Assembly: GCF_040939455.1 (NCBI RefSeq)
Contig: NC_134122.1
Coordinates: forward strand, 33,150,001 to 33,214,000
Reading direction: 5' to 3'
Source: Microcebus murinus
Taxonomy: Eukaryota; Chordata; Mammalia; Primates; Cheirogaleidae
DNA: 64,000 nucleotides
Shown here piece after piece: positions 43,409-55,985 of the stretch. The notes under the pieces are model-generated. The model did no database searches, was not told the DNA's origin, and saw only the letters and a program-made list of their open reading frames with translations. The position numbers and the translations under genes are program-made. Within the stretch, counting starts at the first letter, position 1. Every line of letters starts with the position of its first letter.

Positions 43409-45054
43409 ATATAACTCCAGAAACAAGCTCCTAACACATCGTTGTAGAGTATGAGCTTCCAGCCAAGGCCACCACTCAGGGAAAGGAGGGCCAGAAGGTT
43501 CTCGTATTTGTGGACCTGGTTTGACTTCACTGAGTATGGCAATTTCTCCAACATAGGTATTTTCTTCCTCCTCAAAGAAAACAACAACTACATGCTGTGT
43601 TCTAACAAGTCCTAGGAGTTGGAGCATGTGACCTACTGAGCCATTTACCCAAATGCAACGATCAGAGGCTCCCCCTTCCCCCACCTCCTGCACCCTGAGT
43701 TTCAGCAAGAAAAATACAGAGATATCTGGTCGCCCAAACTTAGCAAAACCCTGCTGTGATTATCACCCCACATGAATCCTGTTCTGAGAGCAAAAAGGAG
43801 CAGGAATTTTGCCAGGAAGTAAAGTTTGTGCCCTACCCACACACACCAGGTGGGGACCACATCAGGAAACAGTGTGACCAGGTGCCTTCTCCAGAAGCCA
43901 TGGCATCATGATCTTTCTCAAGACCCAGGTGTACTTAATGTATGTAGAAAATAATCAAAAGTTAATCTTGCACTGCACAGGGCCAACCCTGGTACTGCTG
44001 GACTTCTGCCCTGGTAAATGCCCATCTGCTTAGGTCTGGGTTGGGAGCTCCCTTTGGGCGGGTGCTATGTCCTGTGTTTCTCCTCATCCTCCTTGGTACA
44101 GACAGAATTAGGTTGTTGGCAGGTTGACATTTTCCTCAAGGGCCACAGGCTCTCTGTCACTCCATGCCCTGCTTTTGGTGACTGTAATGATGTGTGTTTG
44201 GATGCAACCTCCTGCTTTTCTCTGGAGGATCCTAGAGCCACGGAGCCCAAGTCTCTCCTCTCCTACCAGTTATCCCCTATTCTTGGACAAAGGCCACCAT
44301 GGCATCGCAGTCTCCTTAGAATCATTCGAACTTTCATGTGCTTTGGATGCTACATCTGATAATAAGGTAGCAGAGGCTCAAAGCAGTCCTTGGGACTCTT
44401 CCAGAAAAGGTTTGCAAACTATACACGCCATCTACCCCCATTATTTCTGATACAACCCAACTTGGGAAACTGACACAGAGATGTTTACCATTTGCAAAAA
44501 CTTCTAGGGGATTCTGAGTCATTCCCAGCAGTCTCCCCACCCCATATTCAGGTGTCCTGCACACACCCAAACATACACTTACCAGGTCAAGTATTCTAGA
44601 ATCATGCCAGTGACCATTACCAAACACGGAGAGAGTTGACAATTCATTCCTGCTCAGGTCAAAGTGGAAATTAAATTTAGGAATCTGAGTTGTAGCCATC
44701 TGCATAAAACAATCGAAAAGGAAACAACAGCTGAATTTGTGTAGTCTTAAATTACTTTTGAAAATGAGCCTAGTTGGTAGCCAGCCTTTTGAATTCATTC
44801 AACTGCTATTTTTTAAATATAGTTTGTCACTTTAACTGAATTGAACTTTTTTTAAAAAAGAAAGCTATTTTTAAGAAGCACCTAAGTTTCTAGATTTCAG
44901 CAAATATACCACATAACTTTCATAACCCCCTCTCTGAATCCTGAGACATTTAATGCTTTTAGGATTTCTTCAGTATAATTTATTAATCAAATTGGATATG
45001 TTTGGCTTTCTGTTAATTCCCAGTGGCAGAGGCTACTGGTTGCCTCCGAATATC
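43409..45054. other. Unique sequence
   Basis: No repeat family is recognised with confidence. Frames at 43355-43708, 44018-44359 and 44334-44798 have no known domain. Confidence 0.4.
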
Positions 45055-45370
45055 CTTTCTCTCCTTCTTCCTTCCTACAAACGTATGTATGACCAGGGCT
45101 CATTGCATTATCTGGAATGCAGATGTGATGTCTGGGGCTCTAGCTGCCTTATTGGTCCATAAGGAAAAGAAAACCATACTAGGGATAGCAGAGATTCAAG
45201 CTAGAAGGAGGCTGAAGCTTGATGATTTAGATAAGCTGCCACTCCATTCCTGAACTACCATGTCTGGACTCCCTTTGCCTGAGAAAGAAAGGATATTCTA
45301 GTTTGCTCATGCCATTGTCATATTGGGCTTTTCTGTTACATGCAGCCAATTCTAATCTTAACTGAAATAA
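45055..45370 (+). repeat. Ancient LTR-like repeat (MaLR/ERVL type, tentative)
   Basis: TATCTGGAATGCAGATGTGA, TGTCTGGGGCTCTAGCTGCC, AGAAGGAGGCTGAAGC, and the terminal GCTTTTCTGTTACATGCAGC match the same family as 26790-27165. Confidence 0.6.
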
Positions 45371-46114
45371 ATGATGACTTCAAATGTGCCTTCCAACTTG
45401 CATATTATGGAATTCCAATGTGCTTTTCATTATATTATCCTTTGCTTATCATCAAACATCAGGGAAAATTAAGCTCAGAGAAGCTAGTTTCTTTGGCCAA
45501 AATGACACAAGAACAGAGCCTGGATCCTCTTGGACAAATAGGTCTTTTATGCAGCCATGCCTCTTGTCATCAGAAGCTGCAAATGTCAACCCACAAACAC
45601 ATTACCACTCATCTTGACACTAACTCCCCTAATGCTTTTACATCTGATTTCTTAGAAAAGTACTGCTTTCTAAAGGCTGAATTATCACAGCATATCATCC
45701 AGTAGAATAGCACTCAATGCTTTTTCCATCCATCATTCCTTTTCCTTTAAACTGGTGTGCATTGATCGCCCAGTCTAGAGAATTGTGACAATCAATAACA
45801 TTTTTTTTTCTGGAGAAATAGTGTGTTTGACTAAAGAAATTAGCTTATTTTGTAAAGGAAAGAAACAAGATGTCATTCAAAGCCCTAAAACTTAACCTCA
45901 AGCCAGCGCAGATGCCAATGCCAGAACAATGCAGGTCACAGCTGCCAGAGCCACCTGATGGGCCAGCCCAGGGCATGCATGTTGTCTAGGCACAGAAAGC
46001 TCAGGTTCCAGAATGCCCTGTGGAGGTCACAGTGAGACCTCCTGTCCTGTGGGACACCTTAGAGGGACTCTCATCCCACCTAAGGGCTCTACCGCACCAT
46101 TGTGATACTGGATA
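45371..46114. other. Unique sequence
   Basis: No repeat or exon recognised. Confidence 0.4.
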
Positions 46115-46655
46115 TCACGGTTGGTGTTCTGATTACAATTGCTGAGTAAAAAATTACACCAAAACATAGCAGCTTAAAACAACCATTTTCTTTTTGCACA
46201 TGATTTTGTGGATCAGAGATTTGGGAAAGGTTCAGCTCGGATCTCTCATGCAGTTGCAGTCAGAAGCCAGCTGGGGCTGCAGTCACACGAAGGCTCTATT
46301 GGGCTGGACGTCCAAGGTGGTGCACACAGGTGGCTTGTGGCTGATGGCAGCTGCCACCTGTGAGCACAGTGGAAGCTGTTGACCGAAACACCTACACAGA
46401 GCCTCACCAGCATGAGGGTTTCAGTGCAGTCAGACTTCTTCGGTTACAGAAGGCTTTCCAGAGAATGAGCAAGAGAACAAGGCAGAAATATAATAGCCTT
46501 TGGTGACCTAGCCCTGGAAGTTGTACCCTATTACTTCCATCACATTCTCTTTGTTGACATAGGCTCAGTTGAGTCAGCCTGTTCAGACTCAAGGGGAGGG
46601 GACCTGGATCCCATTTCTTAATAGGAGGAGTGTCAAAAATTTGCGATCTTTTCTG
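46115..46655 (-). mobile_element. MLT1-like MaLR LTR, antisense
   Basis: GAGTAAAAAATTACACCAAA and ACATAGCAGCTTAAAACAAC (3' end of the LTR), GTGGATCAGAGATTTGGGAA, GCCAGCTGGGGCTGCAGTCA, TTCAGACTCAAGGGGAGGGG near the 5' side. Boundaries approximate. Confidence 0.75.
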
Positions 46656-48544
46656 GATGCCCCTTTGCAGACCAGGGTAGGGGGTGGGACATGCATAGAT
46701 TATAAATTAGAGAGATTAGGGAATAGGCTTTCAAAATGTCAACTTCAACTGGATGCTTTTGTTTCTAACTGTGCTCTGTATTCCTTCCATTGCCTTTTCC
46801 TTCCTTTCTCCTCACTCTAAGTATGTTCTGCTCTGCATGGTCTCCAGTCCCTTTGGTACCCACCTGACTGGGCGTTGGTGTCCTGTGTGGTTCTCCATGT
46901 CCCACCATGACATCACTTGTTTTCTCTGTGCAGCACACGCTGAGTCCCATTACTCAGCCCCAGGCAGGTCAGCTCTCTCCTTTAAATGAACCATAGTTTT
47001 AGTAAAACCTGCCTCCAAAGCATCTTCAAAGGAGAAAGTGAAGTAGATTTAGAATGCAAAGGCAGAGTATTATGAAGTCTTTGTCAAGCTGTGAGAAGTA
47101 GCAGAAAGTTTATTTTTGATAGATGTTCCTGGTTGGCCAGTGGCTTTCCTCCATATAGTGATTCAGGGACCCAGGTTCCCTCTAACCTGTGGCTCAAATC
47201 ATATCAAGTTCTTGTCATTATCCATAACCAGCTGATGCAAAAGGAGAGAGAGCATTAGAGAAGGTGTATCTGCTTCGTAAATGATATAAATCACCTCTGC
47301 TCACGTTGTATTGGTGAGAATTCATCACATGGCCATATGCAAACCCCCAGGCTGAGCATGTAGCCTTTGCTGGGAAGTCACTTCCTAGTAATAACTCCAT
47401 GTTATGGAAAAGGAAACACAAACATTGGTGGAAAACTGAGTCATCTCTGCTACATACTCTGTTCTTCCCTCTACCCTGCAAAGCTGTATTATAAACATTA
47501 TATTCAAACAAAACCAAAATTCAGGAAACATTAACCTGAAGGCAACATTGAATGTGGGAAAGAAGTCATAGAAGTCCCATTATTGGTGCAGGGTAGCTGG
47601 AGGTAGATTAGGGGAATAGGAATTATCAACCTTAATGTTCCATTGATTTTATGTCTCTGTCCCTCAAGCCTACAGTTGATGGAGCCAAGTTCCTCATCTG
47701 CTGCTTTTCTGACATACTTCTCAAATAACAGCAGCAAAGACAGACCTAAATTATGATGTTTCAGGCAAATTGTCCATTCACCTACCCACAAATGCTATTT
47801 TCTGGTCTGCTTTGCTCCTGGGAAGGCAGACTCACCCTGGAGATGGAGAGAGCTTGAGTTCTAGTTGAACTCAGAGGGGTTAAATAACTTCCTTGAGGTC
47901 ACTCGGCCATTGAGTGGCAGAACCCAAGGATGAGTACATAGTGGGATGTCAGAAGCATGGGGTGTGCACTCAAGTGAATATTAGTTTCCGACTTCCCTGG
48001 GTCTACCCAGCCTTCTCCCTGCTCTAGCTCATATCCTCTGCTTCTTATCCAGGCTGACAGCCTATGACCAATTCAGCTGCACCAAAATGTCACTCTGCTG
48101 CATGTCAGGGAATCTGTCAACAGAAATGCAAAGGTTTAGCTCAACCCACACATGACCTTCCTGTTGATTTCCTTGGCAGGGGGGAAAACAGTGATGCTGG
48201 CAGTTCCGACTCTGTCCCTTCTGGGGTTATTTGGAAGGGTTGAATTCAGACAAATTATAGATAGATTGAGTGTTGTTTCATTAAAATTCCAAATCATTTG
48301 GTTTTTGCATACCCCGTGCCTTTAACCATTCAAACTGGTGTGGGTGGACGTGACCACGATGGTCGTTGCTCAGAGGACACTCGTGTGTCCCGACCATTTT
48401 TCAGATAAACTAAAAAATCGGAGAACCACTTATTGGGCCCCCACGGAGTCACCCAGAGGAACCTCTGCTACAGTTTCATTATGACCACATTTGCAAAGCT
48501 TGGAGAGAGGCTGGTGGGGAGGAAAACCGGCAGCTGTTTTTCAA
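46656..48544. other. Unique sequence with a possible MIR scrap
   Basis: GGTTAAATAACTTCCTTGAG and GTCACTCGGCCATTGAGTGG (47878-47920) suggest an antisense MIR. Otherwise nothing is recognised. Confidence 0.4.
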
Positions 48545-49080
48545 GAAATTAATTTCTATCCCTGCAGTGATCAGTCCTGGTTAAGTGAGAGAATCAAATT
48601 ATCTAAGTTACTTCTGCTGGGAAGGTCGGCTGCTCTGAATCCTGATGAAAAATAACACAATGGTGCTATTTAATTTAAAACCTCCGTCTGCTTCACTTAT
48701 AATTCATAATGATTATGCTTCGCATTTATGTAGTATCCAAGGATCTCAGAGAACTTTGAAAGTATAAATGATTCATCCTTGGGCCTCTACGGAGAAGCAA
48801 TACTGGCCCCTTTTTCTCCGTAGGGACAATGAAAAGGGGAGATTGGGCCCCGTAACCTGGATTCCCAGCTGACTTTTCGACACAAATCAACACTCCCGCT
48901 CTAGTTGTTTAGAACTTGGCATCAATGCGGGCCACGCTAATATATTACATAAATGGACGCCATGCTATCAAGAGCAGAAAAGAGATAAGGAGTTATGGCT
49001 TGCAAATGTAAATCAATGAAGACCACGGGCTTGCAGCCATTTCTTTCTGAGAAAAATGCTTCCGTTGCTTCCGGCAGCCT
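48545..49080. promoter_or_regulatory. Conserved-looking non-coding block with a 10-bp hairpin
   Basis: Repeat-free and rich in homeodomain-type and other factor words: AATTAATTTC, GCTATTTAATTTAAAAC, TATAATTCATAATGATTATG, GCTAATATATTACATAAATG, TGCAAATGTAAATCAATG. A perfect inverted repeat, CTACGGAGAA / TTCTCCGTAG, lies at 48787-48796 and 48814-48823. No coding frame. Enhancer role is inference. Confidence 0.4.
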
Positions 49081-49494
49081 GGCCAGCATATGGTAGCCTT
49101 CTACAAGAAAGTCTTAAATGTTGATCTGATAGGTTTGTGCATTAGAGAGGCAGAATGAACTGTGTGAAAATAACAATAAGCATGTGCCCCACACTTTTGC
49201 AATGCAATTTTGCACCCATTTCCTCATTTACACACTCATTTCTTCCATTACCTTGAGTGCTATGCAGTCCTGGTTAAAACTGAACTTACTGTTCACATGC
49301 CTAAATGCCCTCACCCCACTAACCTTGCAATCCCACGCAGCCCGGACCCTGCAGAGAGGGCTGGCTTCACTTGACTCAGTTACCAAGTCACCAAAGGCCA
49401 CATCACTAGCCATTTCAGCCCTTCATTGAAAGGGCAGCTATTTCTCCTTTCTTCTAAACCAAGGAAAGAATGAAGAAGAATAATACTGCTCGTT
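49081..49494. other. Unique sequence
   Basis: No feature recognised. Confidence 0.4.
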
Positions 49495-49660
49495 CTTTGT
49501 CCAACACCTATTATGCAGCAGGCAATTTGTCAAAGCTTCATGTATATTAGCCATAATGCTTACCCCAGATGGGCCAAACCTAACACTCAGGAAATAACTG
49601 AGGCTTAAACTTGCCCAGGTTCAGTGTTTCGTAAAGAGTAGAGCCATTCAGATCTTCCCC
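49495..49660 (-). repeat. MIR SINE, antisense
   Basis: AACACCTATTATGCAGCAGG, CTTCATGTATATTAGCCATA, AACTGAGGCTTAAACTTGCC, CAGGTTCAGTGTTTCG. Confidence 0.7.
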
Positions 49661-51480
49661 GATCCCACATACTTCCCCCAGGAAAATCAGGATGTCACCG
49701 ACAACATATTCCAGGGAAAAGTAGCTCACAGATACCAGCAGACATCAATCCAGCCGGCCACACTCCTGCTCGGGTGCTCCCGGACCCACGCTCTTCCCTG
49801 CTGCTGGTGATGCCTTTGTTGGAGTCCTGCCCTGTAGTGACAGAATTCTCAACTGATGCTGTGGTCGCATTCATAGAAACATGACATTCAGATTAAGGGA
49901 GAAGCCAGTTACTCTGCAAGCCCCGTGCTACAGTTAAAATATCATACTAATCTAAGCATGGTGATCCACTGGAACACATCGAGAAGAAAGGGACCAACCT
50001 TGCCCAGTTTGAACCACTGGATATGAGGAGCAAAGGCCAAAATGAGTAGTAAGAGGAATCAGGCAGACCTGTGATGTCCGTCCTCAACTTGATGGGGTAC
50101 CTTGGGGAGAGGAAGCAGCCTAGTTCTGTATAGAAGGATAGAGCTAAGTTGGAAATTACCAGCAAGCTTGTTCAAAGCCCTGCAAGCAATGTCTTGCAAA
50201 CTTTCAGACCACGTTCTATTAATGGGACAGTATGAACCCCTACATCCTAGCATTGCTGCAAAGACCAGGTGAGACAAAGTGAGCAAATGCACAGCCCAGT
50301 CTCTGAAACACTGTAATCATCTGGTATTGTTACAAGGCAGGGTTCTTAGCCTTCAAGCGCGGAGAAAGGGGCAATGGTGGAAATGGAATTGCTTCTCGGG
50401 ACTAATTTCAGGCCAGGTGTTTTGGAAAACACAAACAAAAGCAGCTGGCATCGCCGGGAGAGAATGCACTGGAGTCCCTTTCTGCCGGCTCTGCCGCTGG
50501 GTGGGGAGATGGCCACCCACGCTTCCAACACTGGTGACGAAAACGTCCTTCCTCCTTCGCCCTCTCTTTCTTAGCAGAGGCCAGCATCACTGCTAAAGAA
50601 GTTCTGGGCCTCTCACCCCTTAAATGACTGCACTTTTTCTAGAACAGAGAATCCTTTGCTCTGAAAATCACTCCATTGTCACTTGTAGCCATAAGCTTTC
50701 TGCTCCACCTAAAATGTGCCATTTGGAGTGGGAGCCATCCTTTAGGGGAGGGATGAGCTCAAGTGCAAGACCCCAACGGCCAGTTCAGGCCTGCCCCTCC
50801 CCCCATTCACCTAAAAAAGGGGCAGCGGAGGAAAGCGGCCTGACAGGTGCTCTGCACCCATTAAAAGCCATTTCCGTGGCACGCAACCCCGTGTCTTCCC
50901 AAGAAGGACATGATGATGATGGCAGAGTGTGGGAGGACGGCTCCGCGGGCACCAGCACACGGTGCTTCCCACATGTGGGGGGAAAACCCAGGCAGCCTCT
51001 TAAAATCACAGCTGGGCAGGGGAGTGTGTCCCTGGCCAGAGACAGCCTCCAGCTCAGGGCTGCAGGAGCAGTCGGCTTCTGCCCTGTGGCAGGCCTGGCC
51101 AGGACAGACAGCACAGACAGATGTCCGGACAAACTGGGGCAGGGACTGAGGGAGGAATGCTGGCTGAGAAAAAGGCCTTTGAGCCCACACGTCCAGCCCA
51201 CTGGCCACAGCAAACCGCTCTCTTCTCCCCCAAACACGTTGGTCTTTTTGTTTCCCCTGCACGGAGCACCTTGTTCCTTTTCCAGCCAGACCCCCGGGAA
51301 GGCTGCCCCTCCTCCTGTTAAGTTGAGCTCATAGATCTTGTCCTTGGTAAGAGTTTCTCAGATCCCCAGGCAGAGGTAATCATTTCATCATCTGCAATTC
51401 TGTGACATTTTGTCCATACTTTATCTGATGGGCACTGAGAATATTGTCTTTGAGATAATTATCCATGTGGTTGTCTCTTC
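49661..51480. other. Unique sequence; GC-rich stretch with long overlapping open frames
   Basis: Within it, 50624-51334 is open for 236 codons on the plus strand while 50785-51237 and 50861-51262 are open on the minus strand. None of the products shows a recognisable domain, and no splice-site pattern or CpG island is convincing. Most likely chance, helped by GC content. Confidence 0.4.
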
Positions 51481-51559
51481 CATCAGACCTAGACCTCCTG
51501 GGGGTCACAGGCAGGGTTCGGGTGTCTTTATATCTTCAGTTTTAAGCATTAAGACTGTG

Positions 51560-51690
51560 CTAATCTGATTGCTTTTGTTTTCTCCTTGCCCTGGCCCCCA
51601 TGAGATTATAAATCATATGAGGCAGAAGCTGTGTCTAGTTCCCTGCTTATCCCCCAAACCCAGGGTAGTACATGGAACCTATTTTCTGAA
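51560..51690 (+). repeat. L2 LINE 3' end fragment
   Basis: CCCATGAGATTATAAATCAT, GAGGCAGAAGCTGTGTCTAG and CAGGGTAGTACATGGAACCT fit the L2 tail; the TGAATGACTGGATGGATGAG that follows merges into the simple repeat. Confidence 0.65.
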
Positions 51691-51842
51691 TGACTGGATG
51701 GATGAGTGGATGGGTAGATGGGTGGATGGATAAATGGATAAATGCATGGGTGCGTGGAGGGAGGAAAGGAGGAAAGAAAGGAGGAGGGGAGGGAGGGATA
51801 AATGGATGGATGACTGAGTAGAGGGACGGATGGATTGATAAA
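51691..51842 (+). repeat. (GGAT)n-type microsatellite with a GGA/GAAA-rich centre
   Basis: TGGATGGATGAGTGGATGGG and related units on both sides of an AGGAGGAAAGAAAGGAGGAG core. Probably grown from the TGAATGAATGA tail of the preceding L2. Confidence 0.95.
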
Positions 51843-53225
51843 GGAGGCATTGTAAGAATGGGACAAACACAAGTGGAAGAGGAAAAACTCACCAGTGACA
51901 CACAGGATGATGAGTACGGTGTCCAAAAGTCTGAGAAGAGCCCTTAAGGAAAAGTGGAATTTCCACAGCTAGGAAAAGTACAAGAAGCAGGAGACATAGA
52001 TAAGGAAGGCTGCGTGGGTGGCAGATGTGCAGGGCAGCAGGGAGCCCTTGGCAGCCAGAGTAAAACACACACCAGAGGTTCTGGAGGGGACAAGCTGGGA
52101 AATGTCAGTCCCAGGTGTTTGTCACGTGGAGCCTGAGCACCCTATAAAGGAAATTAGAATTAAGCACCCACAAACCAATGGGAGGTACCCAATATTTTGT
52201 TTCAGCAGAGGCATATGTGCAAAAGGCATTGTGTTTTGAGGGTTAAATCATCGTCTTCTCTTCAAACATACATTAGAAGTGCTCCAGCTACAAATAATCC
52301 ATGATCAGCTGTGGGCACCAGCGATTTACCAAACCTGCTACACCACCAGGTAGGAGGTGGAAACAAAGAATATAAACTCCCAAGGCCGAGGTGAGAAAAT
52401 GAGGCCTGGGTCATGGAGTGCAGCTGACTGGTCCTAGAGGGGGACAAGGACAGGGAAAGGACCACTTGGGGCCCAAGGGCAGCATGAAGGCCTCAGATGG
52501 TGGCCTGAGTCCAGCTGCAGGGACACTTGGGGTGCTGGTAATTAGAGGGGGTAGCAAGAGGGGGATGGAAAAGATGGCAGCAAGGTGAGTCTCATAAGAG
52601 CTTCACCTGGGTGGCAGTTTGTCAAGCCCTGACCTCAAGCTTCTCCAAACCATAACCCAAACAAACAACAGGAGAAAAGTCACAGGCAGGACCCAAGGTG
52701 GGTCACACCATTTGGATAACAGAGCATCGGCCTGTCCAGTGGGAGCTGTCTCAGCTGACCTTGGCCATGTGTCTTATACCAGTAGGTTTTGTAACTGGCA
52801 TTGGCTTTCTAGAACATCCTCCCATGCCCTTTGGGCTGTGCTGGCAACTGAAATCTTGCTGTTTGTCACTCACACTGTCCCCTCTCCTACAGCTGTCCAT
52901 TCTCATTCCAATGTCACCAGGATTCTGTGTCTATTTTGGGGGACCGCTGCTCACCTCCTCCTATTCTGGGTAAGGAGGGACCCCCAAAGTCAGGTGGCCT
53001 TTCCAGAGTGGACATAGCCAAGGCCCCACCTACACGTCCCCTCCTGTGTGTAGGTCCCCTCCTGCTCTTGGAGACTACACTGCTTCACTGAGAGAACAGG
53101 TGCACAGCTGTTTGTCCCCCTGTAGCAAAGTGCGGCTGCCACAGGAGAGCAAGGCAGAGCAGCCCCCGCCACCACCACCAGCACTGGGCACAGTTTTCTG
53201 CCACCGTGACTTGCCGCTGACTTTT
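51843..53225. other. Unique sequence
   Basis: No repeat or exon recognised; frames at 52619-53017 and 52698-52973 show no known domain. Confidence 0.4.
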
Positions 53226-53460
53226 CTTCCAGCTCACTCTCCATCCTTTTCGCTCACTCTCCCCTTGCAAATGCAAATGCAAATGCACAGCCTCTCCGTG
53301 CATCAGCAAGACGAGGGGTGCAGACAGACAGCTTTATCTGCTGCTCCGACAGCCCAGTCTGCAACGCTGCTACCTCCACAGCGCCCACAGAAGAAAATGA
53401 GGAGGCAGCATTATTGCAGCAATTCTAATTACTGTATGCTAATTGGGCCACCTTCAGGCT
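53226..53460. promoter_or_regulatory. Tandem octamer motifs followed by a TAAT cluster
   Basis: GCAAAT is repeated in tandem at 53266-53287, creating two overlapping POU octamers (ATGCAAAT at 53271-53278 and 53277-53284). About 130 bases on, TTATTGCAGCAATTCTAATT and ACTGTATGCTAATTGGG (53410-53447) carry TAAT cores and an inverted CCAAT. Repeat-free and enhancer-like; no conservation data. Confidence 0.35.
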
Positions 53461-54060
53461 TACAGGGACGGTGCCTTTTTTCTGAGACGGAATGACAGAA
53501 GCCCCTGCACTCGCCTTGCTCTACTTACTCCTCCACTGCTCTCAGAGCATCCTGTACTGGGCAGCAGGCGGCACATACACCCCAGGCAGGGAGGAGATAC
53601 CTGCCGCCAGATCCAGGCAGAAGTTCTCCACCTGGGAGCCTGGATCTGGACTTTCAAAGGTCCCTGAACACTCCTCAGCACCCAGGACATGAAAATTTCC
53701 TTGTATGTATCTGGGGGTTCATGGCTTTTCAAAGAAACCAGATATCGTTTTTTCTTAATGATAAAATCACTGGCCTAAAGAGAAAAGCAGCTAATGTATC
53801 AAGAATTTCTTTAATTCCCTGTGAGCCCTGGGGAAAGACAATTTAACAGCCAAACAAACAAACAAAAAAGTGAAAGAGAAAATGTAGATTGAGATTAAGG
53901 TCAGAACAGAATCAATAGTGAGGAGTTATAAACAAGGTGCCAGGCCCTGTCTCTCTGGCCAGAGCAGAAATGATTTGCAGCTAAGTTCCAAGAGTGAATT
54001 TAGTTCAAGCCATTTGTCTCTTGCCATGCTTGTTAACCTTTGGGTTCAAATTCTAGCCAT
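53461..54060. other. Unique sequence
   Basis: A short AAACAAACAAACAAAA run at about 53854-53867 is the only simple sequence seen. Confidence 0.4.
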
Positions 54061-54094
54061 TTTTTTAAAAAATCATAAACTAAACCTTTAATTT

Positions 54095-54445
54095 CTTGCC
54101 TGGCCTACAGCAATGCCCTCCTAATTGGTCTACCTGTATCTACATTTTTAAAAATTTTATTTGATTGTTAGACATACGGAAAAGTTGAAAGAACTGTTCA
54201 GTGAACAACCATGAACTCACAACCTGTATCTGACAGTGAACTTCATACTACACCAGTTCTCCCACCTCTTTATCCGTTATGACCACTTTTTTGTTGCTGT
54301 TGTAGGTTTGGGGACCTGTTTCTCTCTTGCCTCCTTCTTATTTATGCCTCACACAAAAGATATTTTGGAAACACAAATCTGATCAAATTCCCCAACCCGC
54401 ACCTCTCATGCATCCTAAGGTGTGAGCAGAAAAGCCTTCATTGGC
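54095..54445 (-). repeat. Ancient unnamed repeat, antisense, interrupted by an L1 fragment
   Basis: TTGCCTGGCCTACAGCAATG with CCCTCCTAATTGGTCTACCT (54097-54135), and later AACACAAATCTGATCAAATT with AGAAAAGCCTTCATTGGCTC (54372-54448), are the reverse complement of the family seen at 20191. Between them, about 54150-54290, GTTAGACATACGGAAAAGTT and GAACAACCATGAACTCACAA are L1M-like antisense sequence, a nested insertion. Confidence 0.55.
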
Positions 54446-54689
54446 TCAAGCTGGGACGACTCCCCACACAATGACATAGACGATTGGATTAAATTATGTG
54501 TAAAGTTACAACAGAAAGTGTCTGTGAAGAGTATTGGTTATGCTACATTAAATTGAAGTGCATAAAACTGGTTTAAAAAAAGTTAAATACACAATACACA
54601 CTAATATTACATAAGGCACAGATAAAGAGTCTTTTCAATTAAAACTTCCACTGATTAAATGTTAAATGTTTTGGCTTTAATCAGAGTTC
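54446..54689. other. AT-rich unique sequence
   Basis: No feature recognised. Confidence 0.35.
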
Positions 54690-54985
54690 CCATGTTGCAT
54701 TACAGACTAAATATGAAAATCCTTGCATGGCAGCAAGAATTCCAGATGTTTCAGATTTGACAAGGGAAAAAAAAAAACACCCCTCTCTTGCCATTGTTTT
54801 TAATATAAATTGAGTTGGGCTCATTCATCCCGCCACAGCGGCTCTGCATGAGGGCGAAACAAAATGTGTGACTCTGATGCTATTATCAAATTTAGACCAT
54901 CATAGGCTTCAGCTCCAGAGGTTTCAGTGTGAGAGTCGTGCATTCACATCTTACAGACAATGCTTTGCCACTCTTATGCTGACAT
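54690..54985. promoter_or_regulatory. Conserved-looking non-coding block
   Basis: Repeat-free, with factor-like words: CCATGTTGCATTACAGACTA, CCATTGTTTTTAATATAAAT (SOX/homeodomain-like), GATGCTATTATCAAATTTAG. No coding frame. Regulatory role is inference from texture only. Confidence 0.3.
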
Positions 54986-55559
54986 TCAGAATGTGATGCC
55001 ATACAAGTTTCAATTGAAGATATATTAATAGATAAGAATATCTTGCAGTACTTTGTTGGCATATCATTTTATTATTATTGTTGTTGAAGGAACATGAAAA
55101 ACATCTCTCCAACAGATTCCTTATACACTGCTGCAAACTGAGTCCTGCCTCCGTTCCCTAATTCGTCTGACTGGTGACTACCTGTCTGGCCAGTCGGATG
55201 TGGCTCCCCTCCTACGACAGGTGCACACAGAGGAGAGGTAGATTGTGCCCAATAGTCATAGAGAAAGTAGATGGAGGTGAATTTGGCTGGAATGACCAGG
55301 TATTCATTCTACCAGTAGCTCTGTGTCGTCAGTCAGTGCCTTGACTCATTGTGTGGGAGTCAATGTCTGGGACACCCATCAGTCCACTGTCCTCCCAGTC
55401 ACCTGTGCAGACACACACCTGCTTCCAGGTGTTCCAGATAAAACAAAGCCTTGGAATGCTTGCTATAGGAGGCTTGTTGCCTCCCTGCTGGCATCTGCTC
55501 TTTCCTTCTTGGTGGTGGAACCCCAACATTAATTGGGTAGCCAGTCTTCTTATCCAAAG
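54986..55559. other. Unique sequence
   Basis: TTTTATTATTATTGTTGTTG at 55067 is low-complexity. Three overlapping frames at 55323-55584 look random. Confidence 0.4.
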
Positions 55560-55985
55560 AACAAATTATGATTGGTCTAGGTGAATAAAAGTTATCCTAT
55601 TCTGTTTTGCCAGTCATATGATTTCCAAGTTTGGTAGGGGAGGCTTCCAGGAAAGATTATCCTTTGTGTTAATAGGGGGCCCTTTGCTTTTCCACCTGCA
55701 CCTTCATCCTGCCTTCGGCACTGTGAATGGGAAACTCATATGTGGAGCTGCAGCAGCTGTCTTAAGACCATAAAGGGATGGGACTAGGATTGCAAAGTAG
55801 TCCAGCTGAGAGTGGGAGATGGAAAACACGGAAAGGGTCACTGACTTTGCAGGTGTTGTCGATCAGCTGCACCAACCCTGGAGCTGTGCACCTTCTTGTT
55901 CTGTGAGAAAATTAAATCTCTTTGCAGCCTAATCTACTGCTAGGTTGTCTGTTACTTGCAGCCCAAAGCATTTCTAAATGAGGAA
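55560..55985 (+). repeat. Old LTR-like repeat (MaLR/ERVL type, tentative)
   Basis: The 3' part resembles an old LTR end: TGTGAGAAAATTAAATCTCT, then GTTGTCTGTTACTTGCAGCC, CAAAGCATTTCTAAATGAGG. The left half is weaker. Confidence 0.55.

Noticed and set aside
53046..53495. 149-codon frame with poly-Pro and QMQMQM
   Set aside because: These residues come from CCA/CCG runs and the GCAAAT tandem repeat; nothing indicates a protein.
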